A stretch of 64,000 bases of DNA, from assembly GCF_016906535.1 (NCBI RefSeq), contig NC_057378.1, forward strand, positions 992,001 to 1,056,000, in the 5' to 3' direction. Source of the stretch: Rhizoctonia solani. Taxonomy: Eukaryota > Basidiomycota > Agaricomycetes > Cantharellales > Ceratobasidiaceae. The notes below the pieces were generated by a model that was given only the letters and a program-made list of their open reading frames with translations, was not told where the DNA came from and did no database searches. Shown here one piece after another: positions 1-10,963 of the stretch. The position numbers were made by a program, and so were the translations under genes. The first letter of the stretch is position 1. Each line of letters begins with the position of its first letter.

Positions 1-2498
1 CTCTGTTCGACCTTTGTGCCATTTTCACCTGGGTTTTGAGCAACGATGGACTCGAGGACGGATGGTGCGTCCCAGACCGAGAAGAAGCGCGCGTAGCCGA
101 GGAGTTCGCCGTTGGCAGATGAGCCAGTCAGGGCATCTGGGAGGGAAGAGACGAGTAGTCTAGCTGCGTGCATGCGACCCATACCTATATTTGTTATGTA
201 TTTTAAATTTCGGCTGTCTTGGGTTTTGGATGAAGAGGGGGAACGTACCAAGCATGTACCTCAGAACTGCGTTACTTTGATAGATTGCCGTCTCCCATGT
301 CTCTTGGTTAAATAACAACCATTCGACTGATTTGACCAGTCTCAACTCGATCGGTGTTGCTTCATCGTTCATATCCGCCGGAGTAGGCAGTGGGCCCCTC
401 AATGGAGGCAGCTCCTACGCTTATGCATTAGCACAATGTCTTGTTTTTTTATTGTTATCTAAGGAAATTACCTTGATAGCTTTTTTAGCAATCAAATCAG
501 CCGTAGCAACTGCCACCCGCTCAACCACCAAGTTATGCTGCCTGGCAAGTTTGAGTGCGTCTGCGCGCTGGTCGTATGGTAGGTCGTCCGGTAAGCCTGT
601 TCATCACTTGTCAATTCCTGTTCGCCAAAGTAAAAAAAATAAGGAACGTACTCGCCAAGTAAGCGGCATAACGATCGACAGCGTTGTCTCCTAGTGCCGA
701 GACGTAAAGTGCAACGAGGTCTCGCTGGTCTTCAGCCTGTTGTTTTCGTTGGTTAGAGATGTTTTGAATGTTCATTTGTTGTGGGCAAACCAGATTTAGA
801 TGAGAACACGTACCTCGAGAACTCGAATATACCCCTCAAGAATGACTGCGCTCGCAGTGACAGGTACGGGTTGTTGAATAATAGTCAAAAATAGGCAAAG
901 GTGTGCAAAGAACCGAATCCAGCCTTTACGCATTCTTTACATCCGTTTGTTAGAGTATAATCTAAATTAGCCGAGTTTGACGTACGTGTCTAGGCCGCCA
1001 CTCAAGCGTTCCGCAACGAGTGAAAGAACTTCCGACATGTCTCCAAGAATACAGTACACCTATCCATAGGGTAAGTATGGTTGAGATTTAGGCGCGTTGG
1101 TCGGTACGTACCTGAGTCCAGTGCAATGGGTGATCGGCCCCAGCGCCCTTTTCTACTGACGCATGTTTTAAGCCCGAAATCACGGACTTGACATCTTGTT
1201 CCCATACTCGAGTCGACTCTTCCAAGTCGGCCGCTACCAGGCAAACAAGCCAGTAAGCGAAAGCTGAGGCGAAATTGGAGATAAAAACACCAACTGTGAT
1301 CAATCTCGATGCCTTCGTCTTCGACTTGCCACCAGCTACCCGTACTCTCGATCACATTCCCTACGCGTTCTTCGATCAGCGCACTAGTATGAGCCCATGC
1401 GTGGTCAGCCCAAGTTCTACATTGCGGAAGGAGAGCAGGAAGGGTTCGGCGAGCTGGAGAGAGTGCTGCTGATATAGCACGTGCTTCAGGGGATAGCTTG
1501 GGCTTTCGCCAGTTGTGAGCAATAAGATAAATGAAGAGTGGATAGGCTCACGTTCATCGCCGTTCTCTGACATACATCAGACCAAAGCTTTCGTCTTCTA
1601 TTCCCTACCCATTCTGTACTCTGAACAACATCCATCCCGTCCTCTGCTTCTTCCTTTTCCACTTTATTTTCATTAGCGCACGCTGACAAAGTAAAAATAC
1701 GTTGAAACTTACGAATAGAATCCCACTTGAATGCAGTAATGCCTCCGATCTCGGCAGCTTGCCAATCGTGTCCTGCAGCTCTGCACAAGGCTTTGGCATC
1801 CTCAAATTTGCCAGCCCTAAATAAACCAAGCAAGGCCCTGGCGAGAGCCTTTTCGGAGGCTGCGTCGTCTGGATCTAAAGCGCCTTGTGCATCTGGGTCG
1901 AGTGTGGAAACAAATGATCCTCCGCCTCCTCTCTTAGCGTGTAGAACCCTGTGACGGGTAAGCGCTCGATAAGATGATGAGGTAGGAAGCTGAGACTGTC
2001 TGGGGGCAGTATCATGGAGCCATTCCCTGACGAGAAAGAGTTCGCGAAGAAGGGGATGCTGTTGGATTGTTCGCTTGGCCAAAAGAGAAGTCGGTGTGTA
2101 TGGGTTAGACTGGACTAATTGGTGTGGCGTAGGGAGAGCAGAAGAGACATCGTCTGTGATTGTTCGTTCTCTACGACAAACAATGAGATTGAGCAATATG
2201 AGAAATGATAAACATACGCGTATAAACGAGATATCAAATCCCACGTATCTCTTTCTACTCTCCACTCCTCTTTTTCATCCTCTGGGATTGAGTTATCTTC
2301 ATACCTGTAAACCCAGGTCAGCAACCAATAACAATGCCAACACCCGACTCACTCGGCCGCACAAATCTGCATTAACTTGTTTGCCAGCCCCACATCCTGC
2401 TCAAGCACAACATCCAATACATCTTGTCCCTTTAGTTCTCCTGTTCTAGACTTGAAATGTGCTAAAACATCTGCAAACGATTTCGAGACCGATGTCAT
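1..2498 (-). CDS. NUP84: Nucleoporin Nup84/Nup107, 5' part (runs off the left edge)
   Basis: Structural subunit of the Y-shaped (Nup84/Nup107-160) complex of the nuclear pore. The start ATG is at 2498 (reads MTSVSKSF). Exon 1 ends near 2350 at a GTGAGT donor, and short introns follow. The diagnostic stretch lies at about 1720-2080: a HPLLRELFLVREWL helix, then DPDAQGALDPDDAASEKAL, then LFRAGKFEDAKALCRAAGH followed by DWQAAEIGG. This is the family's conserved 'RAG..EA..LC...G..WRAA' repeat. Further exons continue to the window edge, so the C-terminus is missing. The gene faces away from the SAC3 promoter relic at 2560-2770, and its upstream region carries two CACGTG boxes also found before SAC3. 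The family call is firm; individual exon borders before 1500 were not all resolved. Confidence 0.85.
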
Positions 2499-2583
2499 GG
2501 TGGAGAGAAACAATCGTGTGGCACGTGACACATGGCACGCGCCCACGTGCGACGACAGAACTTAGCCACCTTGCAAGGGTATG
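2451..2583. promoter_or_regulatory. NUP84 promoter, left copy of a duplicated bidirectional promoter
   Basis: This covers the first codons of NUP84 and its upstream region. It aligns with 10871-10997 in front of SAC3. Both carry CACGTGAC, then a CACGCGC(C/T)CACGTGCGACGAC stretch, in the same order. CACGTG is an E-box-type site, so a bHLH or similar regulator shared by the two genes is an inference. The divergent-promoter origin is inferred from each copy retaining a piece of the other gene. Confidence 0.6.
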
Positions 2584-2770
2584 CTCTACAGGGCCCCCAG
2601 GAGCGCTCTGGAGTGCTCCGGTTTTGGGAACCTCCTCGTTAGGATCCGGATTGCTCGGCGAGCACTTTCGAGCGTCATACCAAACGCTCAGGAGTGCTCG
2701 CCGACAATAGCAAGTCCGGGAGCACTCCCGAGATTTTCGGGGCCCCGTAGAGTGTTTGGCGGTTTGGGAG
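2560..2770 (+). pseudogene. Relic of the SAC3 5' end, interrupted by a hairpin insert
   Basis: The bases at 2570-2587 (CTTGCAAGGGTATGCTC) match the SAC3 start region at 10985-11000 (CTTGCAAGGCGTGCTC). After the palindromic insert, GGCGGTTTGGGAGG at 2757-2770 matches the continuation GCGGTTTGGAAAGG at 11002. The start codon is lost. Only about 35 nt of SAC3-like sequence survives, so this rests on a short alignment, but its position directly opposite NUP84 supports it. Confidence 0.5.
2584..2752. mobile_element. MITE-like palindromic insert
   Basis: A 169-bp block bounded by 14-bp inverted repeats, CTCTACAGGGCCCC at 2584-2597 and GGGGCCCCGTAGAG at 2739-2752, with one mismatch. Inside is a second imperfect hairpin with 20-nt arms around 2653-2705 (arms end CGGCGAGCAC / GTGCTCGCCG). 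It has no coding capacity. No convincing target-site duplication was seen, so a non-autonomous DNA element is only the likeliest reading. Confidence 0.45.
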
Positions 2771-3572
2771 GGTCGTGGTGCAAAAAAGATTCGTAGAATG
2801 TAAATAGAAATGTGAGACTGGTTATCGAAGTTCACTCTTGAGCTTGTTATTTGGCAGCTGATACTTTCTGGGCTATTCTACTATGAGTTCAAGAGCAGAA
2901 TGAAGCTAGACAATGACTGATTCTTCCAAATAACAGGAGAAGAGGAAAGGAGTGCCCGAATATATCTCATCATAAGCATAGACTTTGTTGGCAGTGGCTA
3001 TCACTGCATGTAGATGATTTACTATGGGCAATATCAGGAGGCTAATTGATAGTGTCGACCGAAGCCATCCATTTGCTGACATCCTTCTTACTTCTGAAAA
3101 TGCCATTTAAAGGCAAATGTTCCTACTTTGACGAGCTATCACGATTCATTCTCGTTGATATAGCCAGTCATCCGCGGCTGCATTTCAATGCTAGTGGAGA
3201 TAGAAGTGTTACGACGATGCATGTATGCATACCCTCTTAGCTTTCCTACGTATGCCAAACCAAAAAAAACCCTTCGCACTGTAGCTGGACAAAAAGCCGG
3301 GTCTTATTATGTTTGTGGAAACTATCTTTTTTGGTATGATATCTGAAAGCAGCCATTTCAGCATGCATTGCTCGGTATGAACTATGCTATAGCTAGTGAA
3401 CTCGGGCTAAAAGCTATAATATAGAGACCATCTAGATAGCGATATCAAGTGCCCAAGCTTCGAAAACAGTGATTAACGATAGTAGCATTATTGAGGGGGA
3501 AGAAAACAAATCTCAGATGTCATATACATGCAAAAAGACGGTTGCGTATACATATAAACAGAATAATAGGGC
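2771..3572. other. Intergenic, nothing recognised
   Basis: About 800 nt between the SAC3 relic and the 3' end of the polygalacturonase. It holds only short open frames with no family resemblance, and will include the polygalacturonase 3' UTR next to 3573. Confidence 0.5.
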
Positions 3573-4991
3573 TTAGTAGCTTCCAGCCTTGATGTTCTTG
3601 TAGTTATCGATCTTGCCAGCCGTGCCGCCAGTGACCTTTAGGCCTGACCAGTCCCAGGTACCTGAATCGTAGGTCAATAATTGAGCGCAGGTATGACCGA
3701 TACATAGATACTAACCAGTGCACTTAGAACCGCAGTCAACGGCAACACGCTGAGCGCCAGAGGTGACAGCGATGTTGTTGCCGGCGCCGAATGTGATACC
3801 CTGGACAATTAACTTAGTCAGAACTCACGCCGCCGAGACAACTGTATACTCACGGAAATCACGACATTGTTTCCGGGGGTACCAAGAGTAGAGGGGTAGC
3901 TTTGATCAACAATAACACCGAACCGTTTGATACCAGTTGCGGTGTTGCCCTTGTATGTAACGGTGGCCACAGAGGCGTTGGTCGCATCGGACTTGGTCTT
4001 GATGCGGAGAGCCTGATCGCTGTCGACAACATTGTTGTTCAGGATCTGGATGTCTTTGACAGTAGCATCAGTCGAGACCGATCCGATGGAGATGCCGTGG
4101 CCGCCAGAACAAGTGTTTCCCTGGAAAATGATGTTGGAGCCCTTGTTGATGGCAATGCAATCGTCTTGGTTGTAGATAGTGCTATTTTCAATGGTAAGGT
4201 CATTGGTCGAGACGTCGAAGCCATCGCTACGAAGCGCGGCTGTGGGTTAACATCATATCCTATATGCAAGAAACGGGTGATCTTACGTGTTGTGACCAGC
4301 AGCCTTGCCGCCTGACTTGCTGTTGGGTTTGTCACCGGCAGCTGGAACAGGAAATGAGTATGGCACGCTAGCTTAGAAGGAGATCGATTTACAGTTGTCG
4401 ATTGTGAGCTTGGACATGACCAGCTTGGCAGGGTTGCTGACGCTGTATACATGCGCGGGCGAGTTGAGCACCTTGACGTTCGAGTAGGTGCCCGACATCT
4501 TAATCTTCATCATCGGGTGAGGTTTGGTTACACCCCCGTTTCCGCCTTGGCCGTCCCAGTAAGAGGCGCCTTGGCCGTCGAAGGTGTGTCCATTTCCGTT
4601 AACTAAGCCAGAATGAGCGGGCGCGCCAAGGGGTAAAGTAGATAGTACTAACAGATTAGGTTGTTTCCGGTGACAGAGAAAAGAGGACCGGCCCAGTTGG
4701 CGACACCAAACTTGACGTCTCCGACAAGGTTGATGGTCGCACCGTCAAGAGCAGAGATAGCAAAGGTCTTTCCAGCTGGGACGGTGAAGGCATTGATGTT
4801 TACCTGTATATAAATATGCGCATACATGAGCTCCATCTTGTTTAGATGTCACGCAGCTAACTCACCGTTGTGCATTTCTCGGCAGCGGCGACATCATCGA
4901 GAGATGAGATTGTGCCAGTGCATCGCTTTCCTGCGGGAGTGGCAGCTACCAAAGCGACGGGGAGAGTGAAAAGAGCAAGGGAGTAACGCAT
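3573..4991 (-). CDS. Endopolygalacturonase, glycoside hydrolase family 28, secreted
   Basis: Hydrolyses alpha-1,4 links in the homogalacturonan of plant cell-wall pectin. The ATG is at 4991, followed by a signal peptide (MRYSLALFTLPVALVAATPA) and a KR site. The protein then has the family's beta-helix sequence, for example VPAGKTFAISALDGA and GHTFDGQGASYWDG. All four GH28 catalytic motifs are visible: NTDGFD, QDDCIAINKG, GGHGISIGS and RIKTK. It ends NYKNIKAGSY, as usual for fungal endoPGs. Several short introns interrupt it (for example near 4810-4870, 4600-4660, 4240-4290 and 3660-3720). A TATA-like element on the minus strand (5106-5111) lies about 115 nt upstream. A close paralogue is at 62420-63828 on the same strand. 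Intact and probably functional. Confidence 0.93.
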
Positions 4992-6680
4992 GTTGAAAGA
5001 TGGGAACTGTGCAGTGTGCGATCAGAGAGCGGAGTAGTACTGGGAAAGAGAGACGAGAACGAGAGAAAGCTTAGTTGTGAGAAAAGCGGTTGAATCGTTA
5101 CTCGCTTTATAGTACGCTTGATTCGTATAGCTTGTACCACGCTCGAATGGTTTCCCGACTTGCCAGCGAAGTGTATTTTCAATCCAGTACAAAAATAGAT
5201 ATATTCGTCGGGAAGCTACAAGCATCGCAATAGTAGCATGATATTTCGATGAAATTGGCATCATGTGGTCAGGAATGCAATCTTGAAATCAGCAGGGGAA
5301 TTGGTATTCGTATTCTGTGACGAGCGGCTATGTAAGCCCACTTATTTGTGCCGTGAGTATGCGATTGACCTAGCTTGGCTTTACTATCGGCTTTTACACC
5401 ACCAGCATGTTATCTTATTGATCTTATTGAATGTCCACAGTCGACCTGTAGTGGTCCTATAGCGCTCGTTGCAACAAAGCATAACTGCACGTATTCGAGA
5501 TATTAAACGCGCCGAAGCTCCGCTCTGACGGACGTATAGCAAAAGAATTAGTCGTGGGAAGCTACACAATCTAGCATGGAGCAGTGACGTGTAGGTCAAA
5601 AATAGATTCAGTTGCTATATTGTCTCCTCGCCTTGGTGATCCACTAGGCGCTGTTAATTTACCATTTGACTGCTGACGTAGCAGGGGTGATCAAAGCTCG
5701 TTCCCTGTTTCAAAAAGTAACGATCGTACTGGGCTGAATAACTAATGAGATGGACCATCGTCAAACTGGCCACGAAACTTCGGGCTCGTAAGGGCTAAAA
5801 CATACAACTACTTCCTTTTAATCCCTCAATACTTGGAGATTGGGCTTCAATGGAGCTGCAGTGCCTTTTAATCTGGGTATATGATAGGGGCGGAGGAGCG
5901 TGCTTTAAGGGCTTCCAATCCTGCGGCCATTTTGACGATGTTCATAGATGGAATATCTCGTATACGACCCAACCTAGTAGGCGTATGCGTATGTTTCTTC
6001 TGTACGCTGTGGCAGAACTTCATACTCATCGATACTTTTTTTGAGGTGAGTAGTTCGGGAGCTATACGAATGTATCTTAGCTCGTACTACGTTCGCGTAG
6101 AGAACTAAGGAAAGAGAGAACACGCGTTCGTTCATATACAACACATCACGATCGTAAGAGGTAATAAGTATGTAACGTGAATGCGAGATATTGAAAATCC
6201 AACAACTTTTACACCGAACCAGAGCACGGTAGGTAGGATTGCTTCATTTACCAAGATCAGTACGTCTCTTAAAGACAAACATTATCAGTGCTGTTTATAC
6301 TAAGTCAAACCCACTGTTCTACCTATTTTTGGGTGAACTCGACTAGTAGTAGTTATATCAAAAGCTCACTCTAATTAGGATGTTCTGCTTTAAGTCTCGC
6401 GATTGGCTCCAACATTCATCCAACCTCCGATCTTAATGTGTGTAAGTAAGTTATTGCTTTAATGTATAGAGTGAAATGAGACAAAGACACTGGAGCCTCA
6501 TTAGATTATTGAAATCACTCCCATTCTTGGAATTGCACAAAGTTACACTTTTCACCCCGGGTCCACTTACAATCGCCCGGATGAACCAAATCTACTGCCT
6601 CTGCCCCGACTGGGTCTCCACTTCGCCTGGGGTGGAGTATTGTTGGACTCGATCTCGCTTTCATTTCTACGATTTAATTG
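4992..6680. other. Intergenic, polygalacturonase promoter plus unassigned sequence
   Basis: The first about 120 nt are the polygalacturonase leader and TATA region. The remaining 1.5 kb contains only short unrelated open frames. The longest plausible one (6476-6727, plus) has no recognisable domain and is not called. Confidence 0.45.
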
Positions 6681-7741
6681 TTATTGGGTGTGCTGAGGCA
6701 TTGTTGAATGGCTATCAGAACTCCTAGAAGCGGCGGTCATGGTTGCAATCCTAGCTGCTTCACGCGCACGCCATCCACCAGCTGTTGAGGTAGTCACACT
6801 AGGACGAGCTCCCAGGATTACATTGGGTATGAAAGGTTCCGCTGCTATGAAGCGGCGGCCCGGGGGTACCCATCTCCCACCGGAAGTAGAAGGCAAGCAT
6901 GGAGTAGTAAAATAAGAGGTCGTTGAGGCTCTACTTTGCCACCCCAAATCGCTTGAATTGATGCCGCTTAGCCTCGAAGAGGTTGCGCCTATAACTCCTT
7001 GCCCGCGATGGTCGTCTTCGCCACATTTCTCTGCCTCCTGCTTTTCGCCCCCAACGCATCCAGCCGTTTGTGTAGTTCCCCGCAAGTGATTGCTGCATGT
7101 AATATAAGAATGGTTGGTTAGCGTATAATATAAACACGTAAGAAGCTGCGAACTTGTTGATAAACGTATCTTGTAGCTGATAATGGGCTAAGGGCGTCTG
7201 GCACAGTTTCTCTGACTCAACTATCCTGTTTTCCGCCTGAAATAATCTACGTGCAAGTTCCACAGCTACCTGGATATTCTTTATTAATTATAAGAGGAAA
7301 TATCTCAGTTCGTATAATCGCATTTGCCAGTTTACTCTAACATCTGATGCTCCTATTTTCCTTAGTTCCTGGTTTGACGGCAGGGACGGTAGTTCTGGAG
7401 GATTGGAGTTCGCCTTGACATAACCTTTCAACTTATCCCATAGTTCGGTTTCTTCTTCCGACTGATTGATACCGATAATGAGCCTCACTGACTGGAGCTC
7501 GAACCGAGCGCGACATATCGGACACTTGGCCTCGAGTTCGGCGGAGTTCAGCAACCGTCCCCACTCATGGCTAATAGAGCCCAGACAAGGACGGCAGAAT
7601 ACATGGCCTTGAAATACGTGGTACGTTAGATTTCATTTGTAGAGATATGAATATAATGTAATTACCGCACGGTATAACATAAGACTTGTGCTCAGCATCA
7701 AACTCCTCAAAGCAAACCGGGCAGTTGTGTAACGCCAACAT
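6681..7741 (-). CDS. RING-finger protein, probable E3 ubiquitin ligase (3' end uncertain)
   Basis: The ATG at 7741 opens directly into a RING: HNCPVCFEEF, then a 59-nt intron after the codon for C25, then GHVFCRPCLG, and CPICRARFE after a loop of about 20 residues. The Cys/His spacing fits a C3HC4 RING, which recruits an E2 enzyme. After the RING the text is LIIGINQSEEETELWDKLK and then a helical stretch (AVELARRLFQAENRIVESEK) reached through a probable 66-nt intron ending at 7272. The last exon is ambiguous: after an acceptor near 7090 all three frames are open for some distance, one giving a coiled-coil-like ELHKRLDALGAKSRRQRN. The 3' boundary given is the outermost candidate. The substrate is unknown. 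Confidence 0.7.
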
Positions 7742-8480
7742 ATCAACTAATAAATTCTGGCTAAATGTGTGCTTTGAACATAAGCCTTTTTACTAATACT
7801 AACTCAGTCAATTGGGGAGACTTGAGTAGCCGATCTAGAGGGCGTTTTGGCTTGATGGTAGTTGATCACGGGTGGCAAAGAATTAACCATTCTTCTTAGT
7901 ATAGAGGGCACGTGTTTAGAAACAATATGATGCAACGATTAGCGCTTGATTATTTTTTTTTACTTCGTTGGTAAAGGAGGCGACATCGACCGGAGTTATC
8001 AAGCTTGAGTGAGTGTTGGCTATATGCGTAAACGTGCGCTATTTGGTTCCATGGTCACCTGGTCTATTTTAAGCAGCTGATAAACACATAAGGAAGGTGT
8101 GGGAAGCATTACCTAAGGGTTGTTTTTCTTTACCACAACTCTTGCCAATCGAAATTCCTCGCTTTACCTGGGCTTGCAGAGGTTGATGCGTCACTCGTAC
8201 AACAATTTTCCCACCATAAACATTTACGCTCCCACAATTATTCCCTTCGGCAAGGGTCCTCAAATGCACCACTCTTGTATAGTACCAATATGTGTGAGTT
8301 GCAGACGGAAACCATGCGAACACGATCAACTTCTGACAAATCTTATCTGATACAAGCCGGAGCCCTCCGCAGCATGACTGCGCAGCTAGGCTAGGCTATC
8401 CCACTAGATAAGGTGAAGGAGATAGGCTGAATTCACGTTGGACTCTGCTCTCCACCCTTTGGCTCTGTACCCGACCAGTA
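7742..8480. other. Divergent promoter region
   Basis: About 740 nt between two genes transcribed away from each other (RING protein, minus; secreted protein, plus). No open frame or RNA gene could be supported. Confidence 0.5.
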
Positions 8481-10429
8481 ATGGGGCTCACTGGTTTACT
8501 CACATGCTTACTGGCTGGATCTCAGCTCGCATATGGTTTGGTTGTACCTGCCAGCACTCTAGCTCAAAAATCGTTTGCATCACCTCCAGCCTTGGTTTCA
8601 CAACACAGCTCCGGGGAGCAGCTATGGGACTCCCCTCCATCGGATGATAGTTACGATAACCAAATCTTCTTCAGACTAGCAACGCTTCTCCAGCATTGGC
8701 CCAATACAAGGTACCCGAGTGGTAAGATTTCCGGATCGGATGAGACCCACCAACGACCCGCTCACTGTGATTTGCATATAGGCTCGTCGATAGTTCCCGG
8801 GACTGTCCCCGTGGGTACTGTTCTGTACCACGGTCGGAGCAGCGCTGAGATTCCATCAACACCTGAGTGGCTAGCGTTTGACTCGGAGCACTCGGTACTC
8901 TTTGCTCGGGGTTCAGACAGTCACTTGTTTACTTTTATCACTACACGTCCTCTTCGGGTGGTCTATTTTGATGGGTCTAGCGCCGCTAAGTTAACATCCG
9001 GAGCAGCGGATACCCAGAATTTGTTAGCTTGGGGCCATATAAGAAACCAAACGTTCTCCGAGGAGCGCGCACTGATCAACGATTTATGCGAATGGGGAAA
9101 AGCCTCCAACATTGATGGATATGTGAGAATGGAGATGAGCTTGTATGTGCTTCTCCTACGATCAATCGCCCCGATTACTTATATCCATTGGTCGAACACT
9201 ATAGTGAGATCATGTACTGCGACTTTAATCAAGGCCTTGAGGTTGTATCCAATATGCATCTTCTTCCTCCAGAAAGTGATGACCGTATGCCGGGTGGACC
9301 TCCCGGAGAAGGACCAGGAGGTCCGCCACCCCCAAATAAACCCGACCTGCCCGACCGTCTTTCCAGTTTGCTCCCCCCACCCCCTCCACCGCCAACGCGA
9401 CCTGGCCCACATTTACCGAAAGCGCCTCGTCCATCCAACTGGAAGGGAGCATTGACATCCATGAAGGAGCGTAGTTTCGAGGCCTTCCAGGCAGGAGCAT
9501 GGCACCGCCGAGCTCCAGGCGAAGTTCGTATACGGCTCGATGCAGCTAGACTGGTAACAATTTATGACCCGGCACTCCGAAGCGGAGCTCAAATAAGAAA
9601 AGGGCTCGAGAAGGTCCAACATCGAGGGAAAGGCTTATCCAAAGCGGATATTGATACTTTCCGGGGCTGGGTTACTGACTCCGTCCAGCTAGATGCTCCA
9701 GTGACGAGCGGTATCGATTGGCCAGCTCTGACGACGGTGATTATGGATCGGTATGGCTCTCGACTAGAGTACCTTCAGTACCTCCTCAACCCAAACCCTT
9801 TCTCCGCAAATTCCACTGCTATTGTTCAAGCTGTTCGCAAGCAGCTTATGATTATTCTTATGCCCGACCTCACCCCCGATACTATTCCCCACAACGCTAC
9901 ACGCACCAGTTCAAGCGCAGCGGCACAGTATTCTCAAATCCGAAGACGCGAGACTCAAATTCGGACTCATGAATGGGTCAAACCTATCTACGATCATTGT
10001 TCCTCGTACTTGGTTTCGCATCTGCCCCACGAGGCATTTGCTCGCGAAGAGCAGACGTTGTATGCGGGTATTCGGGGCACGCTGCGCGAAACGTGCAGGG
10101 TTTTGTCGTTAATCTGGTCTGAAGCATATGATCCCTTGCCAGAGACAAAATCTGCGGATTTGGTTATTCGTTGGAGAACTCAGATTGGCGGATTAATGCA
10201 ATGGTTGGATTGGCCGATGTGGAATAAATGCACACCAGAATGCGATTTAGATGTGAGTGTTTGATTTGCTTTCCTCGACAAGTTCGATCTCATGTTTCTC
10301 CACTAGTCAATGTGCTTCATTCCGACATGGCCAATGGGCATCGGGAGAGGACGGGCCGGGGAAGGGGAAGAAGATTTAACCAAGATTGATTGGACTCCAA
10401 AATGCCTTCCCAAAGGTGGCAGGATTTGA
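8481..10429 (+). CDS. Secreted protein of an uncharacterised fungal family (GTVLYHG type)
   Basis: A four-exon model closes without adjustment: 8481-8721, 8782-9142, 9205-10252 and 10307-10429. Introns are 60, 62 and 54 nt, and the product is 590 residues. Residues 1-19 form a signal peptide. A conserved-looking block follows: IVPGTVPVGTVLYHGR (about residue 85), EWLAFDSEHSVLFARG, RPLRVVYFDGSSAAKL, then YVRMEMSFEIMYCDFNQGLE across the second intron. A glycine/proline linker (about 232-270, with a PPPPPPP run) leads to a C-terminal half ending WPMWNKCTPECDLD and SMCFIPTWPMGIGRGR. I do not assign a function. The LYHG/EWLAFD/RPLRVVYFDG layout loosely recalls ADP-ribosyltransferase-like folds, but that is a guess. 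It lies in the block inserted between NUP84 and SAC3. Confidence 0.8.
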
Positions 10430-10963
10430 TAATCTGGGGTGAACGTGATGTAAATATACCCAAGGACTCATTGGTTTTCTAGGTTGGAACTAGTCATAAA
10501 TACGATAGACCCAAATCTTATTCATTATAACGTTGCTTTAATAGGCCCGGGTCTGAAATGTCTGTTCATCTATGCGGACAAAAGCGTAGGAAGCCGATGT
10601 GAATAGCCTATATATGGCTCTTGCGCATACAATTAGACACAGCACATCGAGTTCTTATTAGAAACTTCCCTATCCGCCCATCTCATTCATACTCTTAAAT
10701 TGAAGGAACCTGATGCACCAGAACGACATGTTAACGCCCACTTTATAAGAAAAGATCCAATTCAATTGAATAATTGTACATCAACCAGTCTTCTAAACTC
10801 AACATCGAGTTTGAGAACAGCTAGAATATCCTAACAATAACACCTTATAACTTCCCTTTCTCCTTCGGAGCTCGAAATGCACCAAAGACCTGTGTGAACG
10901 ATTTTGATATGGTCCAGCGAGAAGCACGTGACAACCCACAACACGCGCTCACGTGCGACGACC
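10430..10963. promoter_or_regulatory. SAC3 promoter with a relic of the NUP84 5' end
   Basis: Bases 10871-10963 align with the NUP84 start region at 2451-2565. On the minus strand, 10865-10905 still reads KSF..VF.AFRAP, comparable to KSFADVLAHFKSR of NUP84, but the ATG context is degraded. Two CACGTG boxes (10925 and 10950) are conserved with the left copy. The rest (10430-10860) is featureless apart from the 3' flank of the upstream gene. Confidence 0.55.

Noticed and set aside
2446..2835. Minus-strand open frame of about 129 codons overlapping the NUP84 start
   Set aside because: It runs through the palindromic insert and the promoter relic and has no family resemblance.
6476..6727. 83-codon plus-strand frame as a small gene
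   Set aside because: Has an ATG but no domain, signal peptide or splice context; isolated in intergenic sequence.
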